Below are positions 60,962 through 64,000 of a stretch of DNA of 64,000 nucleotides, piece after piece. The stretch spans positions 67,835,859-67,899,858 of the forward strand of contig JAVGWX010000013.1 in NCBI GenBank assembly GCA_036924085.1, written 5' to 3'. This stretch comes from Ariolimax columbianus. Lineage: Eukaryota; Mollusca; Gastropoda; Stylommatophora; Arionidae. Positions within the stretch are counted from its first letter, which is position 1. Every line of letters begins with the position of its first letter. A program made the translations under genes and the position numbers. The notes beneath the pieces are model-generated. The model ran no database searches and was not told the DNA's origin. It saw only the letters and a program-made list of their open reading frames with translations.

Positions 60962-61630
60962 CCTTTAGCATGCTTTGTCCGATCCTTTCTAACCAACTCG
61001 GCCTACAAAAACGGTGTACGGGGGTTTTTTTGTTTTTTTTTAACGGAGTCACTCCCGACAGCCATTTTTTACTGCTGAATACGCCCTCCATATATACATG
61101 ATATTTTGCCGGTTAAAGTATCGTATGTTCGAATACAAATGGCTTTTGAACAGTTTTAATTTTGTATACGCCGTTTGGAGCAAGCCGACTTTTTGCAAAA
61201 GGGAAAGTAGGTTGTTGGGAACGATCTTTATCGAGTAGATCTGTTTATTTTGTTTGTTTAAATGAAAGAACTACGTTTGAATTGGAAACTAACAGTTGTG
61301 TCGATATTGTAAACACAGTATCGATATGTTGTTGTGGTTTCCATGGTTTTCTATCGAAGCGACTAGGCCTAGTGGTCGAGTCAAAGTTTTTTCCGAGATT
61401 TTCAAAAATTTCAACTTAATCTTTTTGAATCTCAAAAACTAACAAACACACAACAAAAACAACAACACCAACATGTTCGTCATGCTATTGTGTGTCTTAC
61501 ACGCCAGAAAATCATATTTATTGACAAACAAACATAAAAATTAAAAATTTTCTAAGACGACTACCAAAGCGAGAAATTAATAAAATTAATTAGGTCAAAT
61601 TTTTCAAAAAAACTGCAAACGTGCTAAAGG
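60962..61630 (-). mobile_element. piggyBac-like MITE, subfamily 1, intron 12
   Basis: TTAA at 60958-60961 and TCAA (one change) at 61631-61634. Ends are CCTTTAGCATGC and GTGCTAAAGG. 669 bp, interior matching 41823-42484 in the opposite orientation (GAGTAGATCTGTTTATTTTG; TTTCCATGGTTTTCTATCG). Confidence 0.85.
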
Positions 61631-61639
61631 TCAAAGTCC

Positions 61640-61815
61640 AAATTACTATAATAAATACCGCCGAAGACGGATGTGTCGGATAGAAAGGTGCAAATATCGC
61701 AGTCAAGCTGTAAACTAGCGACACAGCGCATTCCGTTCTCCGGACTACTTCCTATTTGCGAAGCTCTGTTCAGGGCTTGGTAGCGGAAGATTGAGAACAA
61801 ACAAAGCAGAAGAAG
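61640..61815 (+). mobile_element. SINE1 3' half, intron 12
   Basis: CCGAAGACGGATGTGTCGGA, GTGCAAATATCGCAGTCAAG, then GAAGATTGAGAACAAACAAA and GCAGAAGAAG. The head is absent. Confidence 0.7.
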
Positions 61816-62110
61816 ACTATAATAAATATAGCTACAGGAGCTGTCCCTGATTCAATGAAGTATGGCCCCGTCTTCCGGATCAGATTGCTCTTTCCCACCT
61901 CACCCAAATAATATTTGAGACCCCTGGCAAGTCCTAAGCTGTAATTTGAATAGCTTATTCCAAAATCCGATATTGTACTCGGTGAGTTGAGGTCTGAAAG
62001 CAGTATTCAATTAGTGTCTCTATCTGTCGGTGATGCTCGTTTAGATAATCTAAGAATAGCATTAGCATAACCTTCCGATCATGTTCTAAGAGGCAAATAA
62101 TAAGGGTTTC
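61816..62110. other. Intron 12, nothing recognised
   Basis: No element recognised. Confidence 0.4.
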
Positions 62111-62521
62111 TTAACTTAACGTCTTGAAACTGGTTTAGAAGACCCTGCAGAGTCTGTATACAACCAGTTACATTTACATCACCTTTGCTCTAAAAGCTAT
62201 GCGCATCCAGTTTATTCTTAAATGCATTAACTGTCCCTGCCTCCACTACCTCCCCTGGCAATGCATTCCAAGCAGACACCACTCTCTGACTAAAAAAATA
62301 TTTTTCTTATATCTAATCTGGACCTCTCTTTAGTCAGCTTGAAGCTATGCCCTCATGTTATTGTAAGTGGCTGTATTTTTAAAAAAACTTGTTATAGTCT
62401 AATTTATCCATTCCTCTGATCATCTTATAAACCTGTATTAAGTCACCACGAATTCTTCTCTCATCGAGACACTGTAGGCCAGTTTTTCTGAGTCGTTCCT
62501 CATAACTGTAATTCTGGAATA
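62111..62521 (-). pseudogene. CR1/L2-like LINE 3' end, intron 12
   Basis: Minus strand: LRKTGLQCLDERRIRGDLIQ, VYKMIRGMDKLDYNKFF, then frameshifted [18 protein letters not shown] and [12 protein letters not shown], a stop, and the TTAAGTTAAG end at 62111. 5' truncated. Very close to the copy at 20030. Confidence 0.8.
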
Positions 62522-62714
62522 ACTAATTTCTTGTAGAAACAAAATGTTAAAGGCAGCCCCATAGTAGGCACGGGGATGAAATTTGGATACTTCATTGTAC
62601 TAGGACTTGCCTTTGCATGAGGTGGGGTTGTGAGTTTCCTTTCTCGCTGGATTTCCTTACCAAACTGTAAACCAGGTACCAATTTACAGCGGATAACCTA
62701 TATGAAATAACCTA

Positions 62715-62895
62715 AAGAAATGAAGCTGAGGTTGAAGAGGATCATCTGATGAAGACCCTAGTCCCTAAGTGGTGGCGCTGAAAACAGGCTACACTTGTGT
62801 GGAGAATATTGATCGCAGAGGGAAGGCAAACCTGGTGCTCAAAATCTGATGTGTCGGGTCAAATGGCGCAGATTGTCCTTTGCAGGACAAAGGCT
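62715..62895 (+). mobile_element. Diverged SINE1 fragment, intron 12
   Basis: GACCCTAGTCCCTAAGTGGT, GGAAGGCAAACCTGGTGCTC, ATCTGATGTGTCGGGTC, with a GAAGAAGAAT end. Weak similarity. Confidence 0.4.
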
Positions 62896-62959
62896 GAAGA
62901 AGAATATTCTAAGCACATTGTGCATTTCATTGTTTTTTTCTTGTTCGCCATGTTTTTTT

Positions 62960-63270
62960 TATAATGTCTTCATGTGAAGTCCAGTTCTCTGGATAAAGGT
63001 TGTTGCAGTGGAGAGTTCTTTTATTATGTCTTCATGTGAAGTCAGTTCTCTAGATAAAGGTCATTGCAGTGGAGAGTTCTTTTATTATGTCTTCATGTGA
63101 AGTCAGTTCTCTGGATAAAGGTTGTTGCAGTGGAGAGTTCTTTTATTATGTCTTCATGTGAAGTCAGTTCTCTAGATAAAGGTCATTGCAGTGGAGAGTT
63201 CTTTTATTATGTCTTCATGTGAAGTCCAGTTCTCTGGATAAAGGTCATTGCAGTGGAGAGTTCTTCAAGA
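62960..63270. repeat. 61/62-bp array, intron 12
   Basis: Five units of TTTTATTATGTCTTCATGTG, AAGTCAGTTCTCTGGATAAA, GGTCATTGCAGTGGAGAGTTC. Confidence 0.93.
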
Positions 63271-63479
63271 CTTCCAAACAGCTTTGTGTGGAGGTTCATC
63301 TCCTTGCGCCAGTGCTCAGTACGCAACTGGCTAGGCATATAAGTCTTGTAGGATACATTTGGCTGTCTGTTTTGCTAGTCCGTACGTACACATTGGTAAA
63401 GGACATAATTTTAGCCTGTGTAAGTGGCCATTTAATGTGTTATGTCTCGTTCTCACACGGATCAATCTCACTTGCAATC

Positions 63480-63640
63480 TCGATCAAGGCAGCAGTGATA
63501 GTTATCTCTCGTTTGGTCAACGTTCCCAATAGCTTGGATAAGGATCTTCTTATCTTGGAAGGGGGTTGTGTTTGTTCTCCTGTTGCTCCCTCCTTTGCTA
63601 ACCTGTCTGATTTCCTGGTATGCCACATATCGAGATCAAA
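63480..63640 (-). pseudogene. RNase H-type LINE remnant, intron 12
   Basis: Minus strand: MWHTRKSDRLAKEGATGEQT, the end of an RNase H domain (normally [13 protein letters not shown]). Short and decayed. Confidence 0.45.
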
Positions 63641-63865
63641 TGGTCTTGCAAATACGATCTTCCACGGAAATGGGCAAGGCAGACGACGAAGAGGCCGTCT
63701 GAAAAAGAGGTGAGAGGACAACATAAAAAAATGGACCAACTCCAACCAGAAGAGGCACAGGCAGTGGCCGCTGACGGAGAAGGGTGGCGTGGTTAATTGA
63801 GGATGTCTTCATGTGTGCTCCAACGACTTCACCGGTTACGGAATAACCTGACCTGACTTGACTTT
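63640..63865 (+). pseudogene. LINE ORF2 C-terminal end, intron 12
   Basis: RRRGRLKKR then a stop where W is expected, EDNIKKWTN. Nucleotide similarity to 12180-12415 continues through GAGGATGTCTTCATGTG to CTGACCTGACTTGAC. Confidence 0.6.
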
Positions 63866-64000
63866 ATCATTCTTGGGGGCTAGCAGAACAGACATTTCTT
63901 GTGAAGGAAAATATCCTGCTGGCACTGACTTGTTATGTTGGTAATCATTTCTGCAACAATAATTAGTGTCTGTGCTTCAGCCGGGTAAATGTGAACAGAA

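Noticed and set aside
59859..64000. Search for XRN2 exon 13 (Arg completion and E-x-AIDRL)
   Set aside because: No matching coding segment with a proper acceptor was found; the exon must lie beyond the window.

Overview
This is a eukaryotic (invertebrate metazoan) genomic window with one recognisable host gene, XRN2, on the + strand. Twelve XRN2 exons lie between 33722 and 59858. They encode about 353 residues, roughly the N-terminal third, and the gene runs off the right edge. All eleven complete introns are GT-AG. The mix of RNase H-bearing LINEs, RTE-like LINEs, tRNA-headed SINEs and piggyBac-type MITEs suggests a lophotrochozoan, perhaps a mollusc. That is an inference, since no species marker was found.

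The left half (1-33385) holds no confident host gene. It is a graveyard of non-LTR retrotransposons, SINE-like elements and long tandem arrays. The arrays include a 3.2-kb array with a 42-bp monomer (5264-8466), a 46-bp array made from RNase H coding sequence (9427-10006), a 31-bp array (12422-13151), an 850-bp purine/pyrimidine tract (13218-14068), a 36-38-bp array (16690-18255) and an 18-bp array (18789-19290). The right half is XRN2, whose introns carry the same repeat families plus a MITE family with TTAA duplications.

The repeat families explain one another. SINE1 (about 350 bp, over fifteen copies) ends in a GAACGAAGAAG-type tail that resembles the 3' end of an RNase H-bearing LINE. SINE2 has tRNA-type A and B boxes and shares a central/3' core of about 75 nt with SINE1. 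SINE4 shares its last 70 nt or so with a CR1/L2-like LINE. Most (GAA)n/(TTC)n microsatellites sit at the 3' ends of these elements. Several minisatellites are tandem amplifications of pieces of the elements: the SINE1 head (four arrays), repeat C (two arrays) and LINE RNase H coding sequence (two arrays). Six nested insertions have visible target-site duplications, so the order of insertion can be read directly.

For XRN2, the points of interest are an 18-nt in-frame micro-exon carrying a catalytic aspartate, a 38-bp intronic array that begins exactly at the exon 5 donor and repeats its GTAATT, and a 22-bp array just before the exon 9 acceptor.
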